A stretch of DNA of 64,000 bases from Jeotgalibacillus sp. ET6 (GCF_029667115.1 NZ_JARUIU010000011.1:1-64000), one strand, 5' to 3'; numbered from the stretch's first letter, positions 32,070-43,101 are shown. Notes: generated by a model from the letters alone, not told the origin. Translations and numbers: made by a program.

Positions 32070-34469
32070 CTATGAAAGCGGCTGGACATTCCAGATCTCT
32101 TTGGCATATTCACTGACCGTTCGATCACTCGAGAAAAAGCCGGACTGAGCAATATTATGAATGCTTATGTTAAGCCATCTTTTTCGATCGGTGTATGCAG
32201 CTGCGACCTGGTCCTGTGCATCTGCATAAGCGGAAAAATCCTTCAGCAAAAAGTATTGATCATTTTCCATTAATAAAGAATCAGACAGTGTTTCAAAATC
32301 GTAATAAGAATCACGGAAAAATCCGGAGGTTAATTGATCTACGACCTGCTTGATTCTTCGGTCATTATGATAGTAGTCATGAGAATGATAGCCTCCATGC
32401 TTTTCAAAGTGCATAATTTCTTCAGCTTTTAATCCAAAGATAAATATATTCTCAGGACCTGTCAGCTCGCCTATTTCCACATTCGCTCCATCCAGCGTCC
32501 CGAGTGTCACAGCCCCGTTCATCATAAATTTCATGTTCCCTGTACCGGACGCTTCTTTACTTGCCGTTGAAATCTGCTCACTAACGTTAGTGGCTGGAAT
32601 GATTTTCTCCGCAAGTGACACACGATAGTTGTCTAAGAATACCACGCGAAGTGTATCCTTTGAAACAGGATCATAATTTACAATGTTAGCAACTGAATGA
32701 ATAAGCTTAATAACTTTTTTAGCATAATCATATCCCGGAGCTGCTTTTGCGCCGAAGATAAATGTCCGTGGATGCGGCCTGAAGGATGAATCCTCTTTCA
32801 TGCGATTGTACAAGTGCATAATATGGAGCACGTTAAGAAGCTGCCTTTTATATGCATGAAGCCGTTTGATTTGCACATCAAAAATAGAGTGCTCATCTAC
32901 AGGAAGAAAATCCTTTTCAAAGATCAGCTTCGCCAATTCTCTTTTTTTCTTCTGTTTCATTTCATCGATTTCAAGCTGAAATGAAGAATCGTCTGCAAAT
33001 TTTTCAAGCTCTGCTAATCGCTGCGGCTCAGAAATCCATGCTGTTCCTATGGCTTTTGAAATGGATGAGGTTAGCTCTGGATTCGCCTGCAGGAGCCAGC
33101 GTCTATGTGTAATGCCGTTCGTTTTATTAGAAAAACGATCCGGATAAAATTCGTGGAAATTTTTCATCTCACGTTTTTTAAGTATTTCAGTATGGAGCTT
33201 TGCTACACCATTAATACTGTGACTGCCGACGATGGATAGGTGTGCCATTTTAACAAAGCCGTGTGCAATAATGGCCATTTCCTCAATGCGGTCCCAGTCA
33301 CCGGGATATTCCCTCCAAAGCTCTTTGCAAAAGCGCTCGTTAATCTCTTCAACTATCATAAAAATACGAGGGAAGAGCGGCTTGAAAAGTTCAATTGACC
33401 ATTTTTCCATCGCCTCTGAGAGAATTGTGTGATTTGTATACGAAATAGTATTCGTAACAATCGTCCAGGCCTGATCCCATTTCATTCCTTCTTCATCAAT
33501 GAAGATTCTCATCAGCTCAGGAATCGCAAGTGCAGGGTGCGTATCATTAATATGAATGGCCACATGCTCATGAAAATCGAATAAATCACTGTGATTTTCC
33601 TTGTAGTCATTTATGATGCTTTTCAGACTTGAGCGAACGAGAAAGTATTGCTGCTTCAGGCGAAGGATTTTTCCGTCATTTGACATATCATTAGGATAAA
33701 GAAATTCCGAAATTTGTTCGGTGTCTCTTTTATACTGCATAAAATCTTTATGAGGCGGATAATGCTTTGCGGGTTCAGCTCCCCACAAACGAAGCGTGTT
33801 CACCCGGGTTGTGTCATAGCCGAGAACCGGCATATCAAACGGAACCGCGAGTACAGTTTCAGCATGCTCATGAACAAAGACCAGCTTTCCATCTTTTTCA
33901 ATCCATTGAACATCACCCCAAAAAGGGACCTCAATGGCAAGGTCAGGCTTTCGGACTTCCCAGACATTGCCATTTCGAAGCCACTGCTCCGGCAATTCAA
34001 CCTGATAGCCATCAATTATTTTTTGTTCGAATAACCCGTGCTTATAACGGATTCCATGTCCATGGCCGGAGAGTTTCAGCGAAGCCATCGAATCAAGAAA
34101 ACAGGCAGCCAGACGGCCAAGCCCGCCATTTCCCAATCCTGCATCCACCTCAGCTTCTTCCAGTTCACTTAATTCAATACCTAATTCGCGCAGCCCTTTT
34201 TCTACAATGTCTTTCACACCAAGATTAATCAGTGAACTGACCAAAAGTCTTCCAAGTAAAAACTCAATTGATAAGTAATACACTTCCTTTTGGCCGCTCT
34301 TGCGAATATCTTCATTGGAAACAATCCAGTTGGTACTGACAAATTCACGCACCATCATGCCAAGGGCCTGATATTGGTGCTGTTTTGTGGAATTAGCGAA
34401 TGATACCCCGGCTGTTTGTTCCAGCCTTTGGGAAAAAGAAGCTTTAAACTCATCTTTGCTATGGAACAT
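32070..34469 (-). CDS. glgP: Glycogen phosphorylase
   Basis: Releases glucose-1-phosphate from glycogen ends; GT35 family with PLP. The PLP lysine motif EASGTGNMKFMMNGA is intact. Length 799 aa. It is the last gene of glgB-glgC-glgD-glgA-glgP, 3 bp after glgA, the same order as in B. subtilis. Confidence 0.97.
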   Translation of the reverse strand: MFHSKDEFKASFSQRLEQTAGVSFANSTKQHQYQALGMMVREFVSTNWIVSNEDIRKSGQKEVYYLSIEFLLGRLLVSSLINLGVKDIVEKGLRELGIELSELEEAEVDAGLGNGGLGRLAACFLDSMASLKLSGHGHGIRYKHGLFEQKIIDGYQVELPEQWLRNGNVWEVRKPDLAIEVPFWGDVQWIEKDGKLVFVHEHAETVLAVPFDMPVLGYDTTRVNTLRLWGAEPAKHYPPHKDFMQYKRDTEQISEFLYPNDMSNDGKILRLKQQYFLVRSSLKSIINDYKENHSDLFDFHEHVAIHINDTHPALAIPELMRIFIDEEGMKWDQAWTIVTNTISYTNHTILSEAMEKWSIELFKPLFPRIFMIVEEINERFCKELWREYPGDWDRIEEMAIIAHGFVKMAHLSIVGSHSINGVAKLHTEILKKREMKNFHEFYPDRFSNKTNGITHRRWLLQANPELTSSISKAIGTAWISEPQRLAELEKFADDSSFQLEIDEMKQKKKRELAKLIFEKDFLPVDEHSIFDVQIKRLHAYKRQLLNVLHIMHLYNRMKEDSSFRPHPRTFIFGAKAAPGYDYAKKVIKLIHSVANIVNYDPVSKDTLRVVFLDNYRVSLAEKIIPATNVSEQISTASKEASGTGNMKFMMNGAVTLGTLDGANVEIGELTGPENIFIFGLKAEEIMHFEKHGGYHSHDYYHNDRRIKQVVDQLTSGFFRDSYYDFETLSDSLLMENDQYFLLKDFSAYADAQDQVAAAYTDRKRWLNISIHNIAQSGFFSSDRTVSEYAKEIWNVQPLS

Positions 34470-34472
34470 GAA

Positions 34473-35912
34473 TTAATGCCTCCTCTTGAGCTTTGAATAA
34501 AGCTCGTGGTACTGAGCAGCAGATTTTGCCCAGCTGTAATCTCCTGACATGGCATTTTCTCTTAAAGCTGGCCATGCCTGTTCATGCCGGTAAAAAGAGA
34601 GGGCACGAAGGATTGTGTGTTTCATATCGTGTGCATTGTAATGAGCAAATGTAAAGCCGTTTCCGCTTAAATCCGTCTCGTCAAGAGAATGGACCGTATC
34701 ATTGAGTCCTCCAGTCTCCCGGGCGATGGGAACGGTACCGTATTGAAAGGAAATCAATTGACTCAATCCACATGGTTCGAAAAGTGAAGGCATTAAAAAG
34801 AAATCGGCACCAGCATAAATTTGATGGGCAATGGCTTCGCTAAATCCAATATAAACCCCCGCCTGTTCAGGGTAGGTGCCCGCAAGGTAATTAAAATAAT
34901 CTTCATATTCATATTCACCGCTGCCAAGAACAATCAGCTGGACTTTTTCTTCCTCAAGCAGTTCATGCATGATCCGCTGAACTAAAGACAGACCTTTTTG
35001 TTCCGTCAGGCGGGTAACCATGGCGATTACGGGAATGTCTTTATCCTCAGGCAGATTAAACTGCCGCTGAAGAGCGAGTTTATTTTCATCTTTCATTTCG
35101 ATGGAATTCAGTGTGTAATTCGTTTCAATCAGCGGGTCACTTTCCGGATTGTAGCTCTCAGTGTCAATTCCATTTAGAATCCCGTGCAGTTTAAACGACT
35201 GCTCGCGCAAAATGCCATCCAGCTGTTCTCCAAAAAAAGGAGTCAAAATTTCATCCCGGTAGGTGGGGCTTACCGTAGTCAGAGCATTTGAACTTAAAAT
35301 CGCGCCTTTCATAAAATTGACTGAGCCATTGTACTCAAGATCTCCTGAGTAATAATGATAATCGTCCAAATTCAGGCAGTCCCCTAATATTTCAGGTGTA
35401 AACCAGCCCTGGAATTGAAGATTATGAATGGTAAATACCGTTCTCATATCCCGGTAATAAGGATCGTTCCGGTATTTTCGATCAAGTAAGAAAGGGACCA
35501 TTCCTGTATGCCAATCATGACAGTGAATCAAATCCGGTTTAAATGGAATGACGGGAAGCGCCTCAAGTACAGCCTGGCAGAAAAAAGAAAATCGCTCGCC
35601 GTCATCTCCGTGACCGTATAGCGTATCCCTGTAAAAATAATATTCATTATCAATGAGGTAGTAGGTCACATCATTATGTACAAGCGTTTCAATTCCGCAA
35701 TATTGGCTTCTCCACGCCATAGGGATGGAGATAGATGTGATTTTCTTTGCTTTTTGACGGAGCTCTTCTGCAATCATCGAATACTTCGGCATCATTACTC
35801 GTACATCTGATCCCATTTTTTTCAGCTCTTTAGGAAGAGCCCCGGCTACATCGCCGAGGCCCCCAGACTTTACAAATGGAGCACATTCGGATACTGCGAA
35901 TAATATCTTCAC
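34473..35912 (-). CDS. glgA: Glycogen synthase (ADP-glucose type)
   Basis: GT5 glycosyltransferase that extends alpha-1,4-glucan from ADP-glucose. The N-terminal KSGGLGDVAGALP is the ADP-glucose-binding motif. FEPCGLSQL is the C-terminal active-site motif. Length 479 aa. It overlaps glgD by 4 bp. Confidence 0.97.
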   Translation of the reverse strand: MKILFAVSECAPFVKSGGLGDVAGALPKELKKMGSDVRVMMPKYSMIAEELRQKAKKITSISIPMAWRSQYCGIETLVHNDVTYYLIDNEYYFYRDTLYGHGDDGERFSFFCQAVLEALPVIPFKPDLIHCHDWHTGMVPFLLDRKYRNDPYYRDMRTVFTIHNLQFQGWFTPEILGDCLNLDDYHYYSGDLEYNGSVNFMKGAILSSNALTTVSPTYRDEILTPFFGEQLDGILREQSFKLHGILNGIDTESYNPESDPLIETNYTLNSIEMKDENKLALQRQFNLPEDKDIPVIAMVTRLTEQKGLSLVQRIMHELLEEEKVQLIVLGSGEYEYEDYFNYLAGTYPEQAGVYIGFSEAIAHQIYAGADFFLMPSLFEPCGLSQLISFQYGTVPIARETGGLNDTVHSLDETDLSGNGFTFAHYNAHDMKHTILRALSFYRHEQAWPALRENAMSGDYSWAKSAAQYHELYSKLKRRH

Positions 35913-36934
35913 ATGCTCACCGCCATTTCACGAACTGTTCCTTTACGCAGAACAAGCGGTTTTTCAGGAGAACCTTTTAAGGTTACACCGTCTAAGACCC
36001 TGACATCTTTGTCAAGAATCACATACTCAAGCGTACAACCTTCTCCAATTTGACTTTTTTGCATCACAACACAATTCGTAACATGTGAGTTTCTGCCAAT
36101 TTTAACCGCTCTTGATATAATGCTGCTGTTCACTCTGCCTTCAATGACTGCACCATTTGCAATCATGGAATTCGTGACAGTAGAGGCTGAAGAATAACGG
36201 GTAGGTGGCTCATCTTTTACCTTTGTAAACACAGGACGGTCAGCAGGGAAGAGCTGATTCCAGACAGTAGGGTCAAGCAGCTTCATTGAATGGTGAAAAT
36301 ACGCCTCGATTGAATTCATAATAGCAGCATACCCTGTGTGGGTGTATGTGCCGATATTAAAGTTGTGAAGCGGCTGGTTGACCACATCTGATACAGAAAT
36401 AAACTGCGAGTTTTTCCGGTTCTCAATAAGCTCAATCAACAATGATTTTTTAACAATATACATATCGAGGGAATGTGTATGATTCACCAGTTCAGTAATA
36501 TCATGATCATGAATCAGGTGCTCAGCCAGTGCTTCCTCAATATCGATATTGGTGATGACATAGCTGTTTGCGATAAAGACATAGTCCTGGTGACTGCGTT
36601 TAAAAAAGTCTAAGTGCTGATCCAGGCGTGCAAAGGAGCCCACAGTACTGTTTTCATTTGGTTCAAAAAATGGCGGGAGAAAGAATAATCCATCTTTTTT
36701 TCGATCCAGGTCCCAATTTTTACCCGATCCGATATGATCCATTAACGATCGATATTGATGTTTTGGGAATATAGCTACGCTCTCGACTCCTGAATTCACC
36801 ATATTGGACAAAATAAAATCGATAAACCGATATCTTCCCGCAAATGGAATTGAGGCAACGGAACGGTTCAGGGAAAGATCCTGGAGTCCTCCAACCACAT
36901 TGGTAGCATCAATCACTCCTAATAAACGGCTCAT
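35909..36934 (-). CDS. glgD: ADP-glucose pyrophosphorylase regulatory subunit GlgD
   Basis: A 341 aa GlgC paralogue. The N-terminal GGxGxRL nucleotide loop of active enzymes is lost: after GVIDATNV the corresponding residues read [10 protein letters not shown]. GlgD works as a partner that stimulates GlgC in Bacillales. The C-terminal half is the left-handed beta-helix. It overlaps glgC by 4 bp. Confidence 0.95.
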   Translation of the reverse strand: MSRLLGVIDATNVVGGLQDLSLNRSVASIPFAGRYRFIDFILSNMVNSGVESVAIFPKHQYRSLMDHIGSGKNWDLDRKKDGLFFLPPFFEPNENSTVGSFARLDQHLDFFKRSHQDYVFIANSYVITNIDIEEALAEHLIHDHDITELVNHTHSLDMYIVKKSLLIELIENRKNSQFISVSDVVNQPLHNFNIGTYTHTGYAAIMNSIEAYFHHSMKLLDPTVWNQLFPADRPVFTKVKDEPPTRYSSASTVTNSMIANGAVIEGRVNSSIISRAVKIGRNSHVTNCVVMQKSQIGEGCTLEYVILDKDVRVLDGVTLKGSPEKPLVLRKGTVREMAVSM

Positions 36935-38091
36935 GCAGTCACGTCCTTTCTTAGTTTCTCAATCAATTCATCCGTTACAAGAATGATGTCTGAAGAATTG
37001 TCTTCAGGCTCAATCGTAATTCCATCCGGCACGTGAATTCCTTCCGGAACAATTGCTCTTCTGACCACTGAATTGCTGCCAATAACCGCATCCGGCATGA
37101 TCACAGCTTCATCGATCAGTGAACCTTCTCCGGTTTTCACTCCCTGAAAAATAACGGAGTGCTGTACTTTTCCTTCGATGAAACAGCCCTCATTGACCAG
37201 AGATTCTTTGACCTCTGCATGGTGTGAGATATATTGAGGCGGCTGATTCGGGTTACGTGAATAAATTCTCCAAGAGTGATCAAATAGATTCAAGCCGGGA
37301 TTTTCTTTAAGAAGATCCATATTGGCTTCCCAAAGACTTTTTACTGTACCAACATCTTTCCAGTAGCCGTCAAAAGGATAAGCCATCAGGCGCTTGTCTT
37401 CGTTTAAGAAAAGCGGAATAAGATCTTTCCCGAAGTCATGGCTGGACTCTTCGTTAACATTATCAACCTCTAGGAACTCTTTTAATGCCTTCCAGTTGAA
37501 AATATAAATTCCCATGGACGCCAGGTTGCTTTTCGGTTCAGCCGGCTTTTCATCAAATTCAAGGATTTCATAGTCTTTGTTTGTATTCATAATGCCAAAA
37601 CGGCTGGCTTCATCCCATGGAACTTCAACTACTGAAATGGTGGCTTCAGCTTCGTTTTGGATGTGATAGTCAAGCATTTTTGAGTAATCCATTTTATAAA
37701 TATGATCACCTGACAGCACAAGAACATATTCAGGATTGTACTGCTCAATGTATTTCATATTGTGGTAAATGGCATTCGCTGTTCCGCTGTACCATTTAAC
37801 TTCCGATGCTTCTGTATAAGGAGGGAGGACGGTAACACCGCCATTTCGACGGTCAAGATCCCATGCACTTCCAATGCCGATATAGGAATTCAGCACAAGC
37901 GGCTGGTACTGCGTCAGAACGCCTACTGTGTCGATCCCTGAATTTGTGCAATTACTTAAGGTGAAATCAATAATTCTGTATTTTCCTCCGAATGGAACAG
38001 CCGGTTTTGCAATGCTCGTTGTAAGTGATTGAAGACGGCTTCCTTGTCCTCCTGCTAATAACATGGCAACACATTTTTTCTTTACCATCAT
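36931..38091 (-). CDS. glgC: ADP-glucose pyrophosphorylase catalytic subunit
   Basis: Makes ADP-glucose from glucose-1-phosphate and ATP, the committing step of glycogen synthesis. The intact loop [11 protein letters not shown] and [14 protein letters not shown] are present. Length 386 aa. Ribosome site AAGGGGTG. It lies 36 bp after glgB. Confidence 0.97.
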   Translation of the reverse strand: MMVKKKCVAMLLAGGQGSRLQSLTTSIAKPAVPFGGKYRIIDFTLSNCTNSGIDTVGVLTQYQPLVLNSYIGIGSAWDLDRRNGGVTVLPPYTEASEVKWYSGTANAIYHNMKYIEQYNPEYVLVLSGDHIYKMDYSKMLDYHIQNEAEATISVVEVPWDEASRFGIMNTNKDYEILEFDEKPAEPKSNLASMGIYIFNWKALKEFLEVDNVNEESSHDFGKDLIPLFLNEDKRLMAYPFDGYWKDVGTVKSLWEANMDLLKENPGLNLFDHSWRIYSRNPNQPPQYISHHAEVKESLVNEGCFIEGKVQHSVIFQGVKTGEGSLIDEAVIMPDAVIGSNSVVRRAIVPEGIHVPDGITIEPEDNSSDIILVTDELIEKLRKDVTA

Positions 38092-38127
38092 GTCACACCC
38101 CTTATTTAATAATTATAATCTGCCCGA

Positions 38128-39993
38128 TTATTTGGATGGCTTCCAAACCGTCATTCCAAAAGGCGGGATCGAAATGGTAATCGCCTGATCGCGGTTATGG
38201 ATCGAAACGTTTTCAGTTTCTGTTTTTGTTTGATGTGGCTGTCCCGAACCGCCATATTCAGCCAGATCACTATTGAAAACCTCACTCCACTTTCCTTTCA
38301 TTGGAACTCCGACTTTAAATGCCTCGTAAGTGACATTCGTAAAATTGCATGCAATCACGAGCGTGTCACTTTTTCTTTTTCCTTTACGGATAAATGTGTA
38401 AATGCTTTGCTCTGCGTTATCTGCATCGATCCATTCAAAGCCGGAAGGATCGTGGTCAAGCTGATACAGGGCTTTTTGTCCGAGGTAAAAGGACAGCAGC
38501 TCTTTTGTAAAAACATCTGTTTTTGCATGTGATTCGTAGTCCTTTAAAAACCAGTCAAGACCTTGAACAAACTTCCATTCATCATATTGACCAAACTCAG
38601 CTCCCATAAACAGGAGCTTTTTTCCAGGGTGAACCATCATAAAAGATAAAAGCAATCTGAGCTGGGCAAACTTTTCCCAATAGTCTCCCGGCATCTTATG
38701 CAATAGAGAACGCTTACCATGCACAACTTCATCATGTGAAAGAGGCAAAATAAAATTTTCCGAATAAGAATACACAAGTGAAAAGGTCATTTTATGATGA
38801 TGATGCCTGCGCTCAAATGGTGGACGTTCCATATAATCCAGCACATCATTCATCCAGCCCATATTCCATTTATAATTGAATCCAAGGCCGCCTTCATGAA
38901 CAGGGGAGGTAACGTTTGACCAGTCAGTAGAATCTTCTGCCATCATAAGAAATTGAGGATGTTCTTTAAATACGGCTGTATTTAACTCCTGAAGAAACTC
39001 AATTGTATAGGGATTTACGGCTGAAGGTTCGCTGTTGGCCCAATAGAGCATATTTGCAACCGCATCAACCCGGAGTCCGTCAATTTTAAATGTTTCAATC
39101 CAGTATAAGGCATTGGATATAAGAAAGCTTCTGACCTCTCCCTTTGCCAAATTAAAATTGGCGGTACCCCACTCGATGTTTTCACGATCTGCAAACGTGT
39201 CGTATTCGTAGGTTGGCTCTCCATCAAACATATAAAGCCCTTGTTCATCCTTGCAAAAATGGCCGGGCACCCAATCAAGTAGAACGCCTATATCCTCCTG
39301 ATGACAGTGATCGATAAAGTACATCAGGTCGTGTGGGGTTCCAAATCGGGCTGTTGGAGAGAAATAGCCTATGCCCTGATATCCCCAGGAAGCATCAAGG
39401 GGATGCTCGGTCAGCGGAAGAATTTCAATGTGCGTAAAGCCTCTTTCCTTAATATAAGGAATGAGCTCATCCACCAGCTCACGATACGTATAATAGGAGC
39501 CATCTTCCTTTTGTTTCCAGGAATTTAAATGCAGTTCATAAATGGCAAGAGGTCTTTCGTAAACAGGGCGTCTTCTGCGCACGCGCTGCCGATAAAGCTT
39601 GTCATTCCAGACGTACCCTTTTGTGTCATACACAACAGATGCCGTATTTGGGCGAAGCTCTGAATAAAACGCATAGGGGTCCGCTTTAAGCACCACATCC
39701 CCATTTGATGTCTGAATGGAGTACTTATATACTTCGCCCTCAAGATCCTGTTCAATTCCTGTACTCCAGATTCCTTCATTGTTTAATTTTTCAAGAGGAT
39801 GAGAATCAGGGTTCCAGTTATTAAAGTTTCCTACTACCGATACAGAAACAGCATGAGGCGCCCAGACAGTGAAACGGGTGAGCAAAGTAGCAGATCTTCT
39901 TTTTATTAAATGTGCCCCAAAAAGTTTATGGGCTTGGTACAGGGTGCCTTCGTGAAACAAATGAACATCGTATTCGCTTGGTGCAGCAATCAT
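38128..39993 (-). CDS. glgB: 1,4-alpha-glucan branching enzyme
   Basis: GH13 enzyme that puts alpha-1,6 branches in glycogen. An N-terminal CBM48 domain (RFTVWAPHAVSVSVVGNFN) precedes the barrel. The catalytic Asp, Glu and Asp lie in GLRVDAVANM, MMAEDSTDW and LSHDEVVHG. Length 621 aa. AAAGGATGAGGG precedes the ATG. First gene of the glycogen operon. Confidence 0.97.
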   Translation of the reverse strand: MIAAPSEYDVHLFHEGTLYQAHKLFGAHLIKRRSATLLTRFTVWAPHAVSVSVVGNFNNWNPDSHPLEKLNNEGIWSTGIEQDLEGEVYKYSIQTSNGDVVLKADPYAFYSELRPNTASVVYDTKGYVWNDKLYRQRVRRRRPVYERPLAIYELHLNSWKQKEDGSYYTYRELVDELIPYIKERGFTHIEILPLTEHPLDASWGYQGIGYFSPTARFGTPHDLMYFIDHCHQEDIGVLLDWVPGHFCKDEQGLYMFDGEPTYEYDTFADRENIEWGTANFNLAKGEVRSFLISNALYWIETFKIDGLRVDAVANMLYWANSEPSAVNPYTIEFLQELNTAVFKEHPQFLMMAEDSTDWSNVTSPVHEGGLGFNYKWNMGWMNDVLDYMERPPFERRHHHHKMTFSLVYSYSENFILPLSHDEVVHGKRSLLHKMPGDYWEKFAQLRLLLSFMMVHPGKKLLFMGAEFGQYDEWKFVQGLDWFLKDYESHAKTDVFTKELLSFYLGQKALYQLDHDPSGFEWIDADNAEQSIYTFIRKGKRKSDTLVIACNFTNVTYEAFKVGVPMKGKWSEVFNSDLAEYGGSGQPHQTKTETENVSIHNRDQAITISIPPFGMTVWKPSK

Positions 39994-40312
39994 TAGAGGC
40001 CCTCATCCTTTCTTAGGAGTGTATAAAATAGCTATTCTACATGAAGAGAGTAAAACCCTTGAAAAGAAAAGCATTTTTAGTAAAAAAAGATTTAATGGAC
40101 GTGGTTTTAGAACTTTTTATACTATTCTCCCTTTAAATCTGGATAAATGAGAAAAAAGCTGCTTAAAACCACAATGGTGATTCTGTATTTGCAAGACCTT
40201 CTGCAAGGGAGAGTCTACAAAAAACCAATTACAGCATTTCAAATATTTAGCAGCTATTAGAAAATAGTTTTATCTTTCTGTACCCCTATTTTCTCCAGGT
40301 TAATCACAAGAT

Positions 40313-40354
40313 AAAAAAATCCGAAAAGGGAATATTCTCCTTTTCGGATTTTTC
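40313..40354. terminator. Terminator after opuE; glgB-opuE gap
   Basis: AAAAATCCGAAAAGG (40315-40329) pairs with CCTTTTCGGATTTTT (40339-40353). It ends opuE transcription on the minus strand and is symmetrical. The rest of 39994-40416 holds only a weak candidate glgB promoter (TTCAAG-18-TAGAAT on the minus strand near 40040-40070). Confidence 0.88.
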
Positions 40355-40416
40355 TAATCATCTTTATTTATTATCTGAACGAAAGCAAGCCCGGACAGAT
40401 TGAAGTATACGTGCGC

Positions 40417-41916
40417 TTATTTATTTGATTCAATTTCATGTACTTTTTCAAACTCATCATAGCCTTCTCGTACAGGCTTGCGTGAATTTCCAGTTGTCAA
40501 ACTCACTACAATGATAGCCAGCATACTCAAGAAGAATCCTGGAACCATTTCGTATAAGAAACCGCTCAAATCAAATACATATACCCACAGAATAACTGTA
40601 ATGGCCCCTGTCAGCATTCCTGCAAGAGCGCCCCAGCGGTTCATTCTCTTCCAATAAAGGCTCAGCAGAATGGCAGGTCCAAATGCAGAACCAAATCCTG
40701 CCCATGCATTACTTACTAAATCAAGAATCGTACTGTCTGAATCGAGTGACAGGAATACCGCCACAATCGCAACGAGAAGTACAGCAATACGACCAACCAA
40801 TACGAGTTCCTTATCGGAAGCTCCACGCTTTAGAAACGTGTTATAAAAATCTTCTGTCAGCGCACTTGATGTTACAAGAAGCTGAGAAGAGATGGTGCTC
40901 ATAATTGCAGCTAAAATAGCAGCAAGCAGGAACCCTGAGATAATTGGGTGAAATAAGACTTGTGAGAAGAAGACAAATATTGTCTCCGGATCCGCTAATT
41001 CCTGTCCGGTTGTTGTAATGTAGGCAAGACCGGTAAGACCTGTAAAAAGTGCTCCAATGATGGCTACAACCATCCAGGTCATTCCGATTCTGCGGGCAGC
41101 GGTTAGAGATTTAACATCCCGGATCGCCATAAAGCGGACAATAATATGAGGCTGTCCGAAATAACCAAGTCCCCATGCTAACAGCCCAATCATTCCTAGA
41201 ACAGTAGTTCCTTCAAAAAATGATGTAAGTGTAGGATCTACAGCTTCAAGCGTATCAAAAGTAGGGCCTATTCCGCCAAGCTCCATAAAGGCAACCACTG
41301 GCACAAGAATAAGTGCAAGAAACATAATACAGCCCTGAACAAAGTCTGTGATACTAACTGCAAGGAATCCTCCAAACAATGTGTAAGCAAGAACCACGCC
41401 AGCAGTAATAATTAAACCGGTTAAATAATCCATTCCAAATGCGCTTTGGAAAAGAACACCTCCGGCTACCATGCCCGAAGACGTATACACGGTAAAGAAA
41501 ATGATGATGACAATAGCAGAAACAAATCTTAGAATTTTCGTGTTATCCACAAATCGATTTTCAAAATAATCCGGAATTGTAATCGAATCGTTTGCCACCT
41601 CCGTATAGGTTCGAAGGCGAGGTGCAACAAGAATGTAATTTAAATACGCACCAATTGATAAACCAACCGCAATCCACATGCCCGAAAGTCCGGAAACATA
41701 GATCGAGCCTGGTAAACCAAGCAGCATCCATCCACTCATGTCAGATGCTCCGGCAGATAGCGCCGTGACTGCAGGGCCGACTTTTCTTCCCCCAAGCATA
41801 TACTCTGATAAATCCCCAGTTGATTTTTTATAGGCATATAATCCAATGCCCAGCATTCCGATAAAGTAAAGCGCTAGTGAGACGTAAACTTCCCATCCAA
41901 TCGTAACGGCTTCCAC
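40417..41916 (-). CDS. opuE: Sodium/proline symporter OpuE (SSS family)
   Basis: A 499 aa sodium:solute symporter with about 13 membrane helices. GASDMSGWMLLGLPG and AWAGFGSAFGPA are proline-symporter signatures. It resembles OpuE of B. subtilis, which imports proline as an osmoprotectant and stands next to gatCAB there too. A sigma-B-like promoter upstream agrees with a stress role. PutP is the alternative name; the genomic position favours OpuE. Confidence 0.9.
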   Translation of the reverse strand: MEAVTIGWEVYVSLALYFIGMLGIGLYAYKKSTGDLSEYMLGGRKVGPAVTALSAGASDMSGWMLLGLPGSIYVSGLSGMWIAVGLSIGAYLNYILVAPRLRTYTEVANDSITIPDYFENRFVDNTKILRFVSAIVIIIFFTVYTSSGMVAGGVLFQSAFGMDYLTGLIITAGVVLAYTLFGGFLAVSITDFVQGCIMFLALILVPVVAFMELGGIGPTFDTLEAVDPTLTSFFEGTTVLGMIGLLAWGLGYFGQPHIIVRFMAIRDVKSLTAARRIGMTWMVVAIIGALFTGLTGLAYITTTGQELADPETIFVFFSQVLFHPIISGFLLAAILAAIMSTISSQLLVTSSALTEDFYNTFLKRGASDKELVLVGRIAVLLVAIVAVFLSLDSDSTILDLVSNAWAGFGSAFGPAILLSLYWKRMNRWGALAGMLTGAITVILWVYVFDLSGFLYEMVPGFFLSMLAIIVVSLTTGNSRKPVREGYDEFEKVHEIESNK

Positions 41917-41992
41917 AATATCTCCCCTTTCATAGGTTTATTTTTGTCTATACACGTTCTAGACACTTACAGTTGAATAACCTAACAAACAA

Positions 41993-42018
41993 ATAACCTT
42001 TATTCAAGCAGGCTAAAC
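41993..42018 (-). promoter_or_regulatory. Sigma-B-like promoter of opuE
   Basis: On the minus strand: GTTTAG, a 14-bp spacer, GGTTAT, close to the sigma-B consensus GTTTAA/GGGTAT. It would start transcription about 70 bp before opuE. B. subtilis opuE is known to have both sigma-A and sigma-B promoters. The remainder of 41917-42391 shows nothing else clear apart from a short tandem TTCTAACAA repeat near 42102-42119. Confidence 0.65.
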
Positions 42019-42391
42019 TAGGTAAAGGATGGTAATTTAGACTTACTTCCTTATGGTATCAAGGGTTAACGCGGTTTTTTTGTAAAATTAAAATAAAACT
42101 ATTCTAACAATTCTAACAATACTTTCGAACGATTTTTGGTAAATCATGTAATTAACTAAAACCTGCAATAAAGCAGACTATTTTAAGATTTTTCAAAAAA
42201 TAATCAAAAATGCTCCTATACCTATTGTCACAAATAAACCGTTTTTTATGCATCCATTTCAGCAAATATAGAAGCAGGGTCAAAAGTTGCATCACCTGTC
42301 ACGTTTAATGCGGCTGTTTGACGTGAATAGTAGCATAATATGAGTTAGAATAAATGGTATAAAATGAACCAAGTCAAAGCGGGGTGGCAAC

Positions 42392-42823
42392 ATGAGCAAG
42401 CAGCAAAAAAGCGTTGATGACTATATTCAGGATGGCATTTACGGAGCAAAAGAAACCTTGCCCGATGAACGCAGGAAATATCTTGGTACAATCAGGGAAC
42501 GAATCGAATTTGTTCTGTATCAAAATCAGGTAAGAGAAGAAACTGTTTATCCGGAAATAAAAGAAGCTGCAAAGAAGCACACCAATCTTAAAATGTTCAT
42601 AAATGGGAACATGAACTACCGTTTTTATTCAAAATACATTCAGCTGGCAGATGAGCACAAGCTGTCATATACGGTTGTCTCAAATAAAGAGCATAACGCT
42701 GAATATGGACTCGTCCTGGCGCACCATGATGCAGTAGAAAAAGCTGAAATCGAACTGCCAAAAAGAAAAAAAGAAAAAAAGAAGAAAGAAAAGCCATCTT
42801 TCTTTAAACGATTATTTGGGTAA
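42392..42823 (+). CDS. yueI: YueI-family DUF1694 protein
   Basis: A 143 aa protein of unknown function. LPDERRKYLGTIRERIEF, FINGNMNYRFYSKYIQLA and YGLVLAHHDAVE are conserved in YueI. The C-terminal 25 residues are almost all Lys/Glu and end in a SFFKRLFG tail, which could touch membrane or nucleic acid. GGGGTGG precedes the ATG. Confidence 0.82.
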   Translation: MSKQQKSVDDYIQDGIYGAKETLPDERRKYLGTIRERIEFVLYQNQVREETVYPEIKEAAKKHTNLKMFINGNMNYRFYSKYIQLADEHKLSYTVVSNKEHNAEYGLVLAHHDAVEKAEIELPKRKKEKKKKEKPSFFKRLFG

Positions 42824-42929
42824 GTGCTTCTAACAAGAACAAAGTCATATAAAGAAATAGCCTACCCCGTCAGTATGGAACTCCTTCCTGGAAGAAGCTT
42901 TTTACTACCGTATTTTAGGAATAGGTTCA

Positions 42930-42985
42930 TTGAAGCGGAAGGCGGGGACTCCCGCCACACGAAAAGCTTTGGGATGAATGAGCGA
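42930..42985. repeat. Degenerate Bacillus-type composite repeat, left half
   Basis: GAAGCGGAAGGCGGGGACTC and CCCGCCACACG match the left half of a GC-rich intergenic repeat common in Bacillus. An open frame across it is not a gene. The rest of the 42824-43328 gap contains a terminator and the gatC promoter. Confidence 0.5.
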
Positions 42986-43067
42986 AGGATGGGAGCTCTT
43001 TTAGTAATGGCAGAAGTAAATTTTAAGCATTGAGGACCCAATGCGTTAGCATGCAGGGCAGTCTACA

Positions 43068-43101
43068 GAAGGTTGTGACATATTTGTCACGGCCTTTTTT
43101 G
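43068..43101 (+). terminator. Rho-independent terminator after yueI
   Basis: GGTTGTGAC (43071-43079) pairs with GTCACGGCC (43086-43094) using G-U pairs, then a T-run. Confidence 0.82.

Noticed and set aside
31909-32148. Open frame of 79 aa after camS
   Set aside because: Spans the bidirectional terminator and the end of glgP on the other strand.
42824-43033. Plus-strand open frame of 69 aa after yueI
   Set aside because: It runs through a degenerate Bacillus-type repeat, has no ribosome site and resembles no protein.
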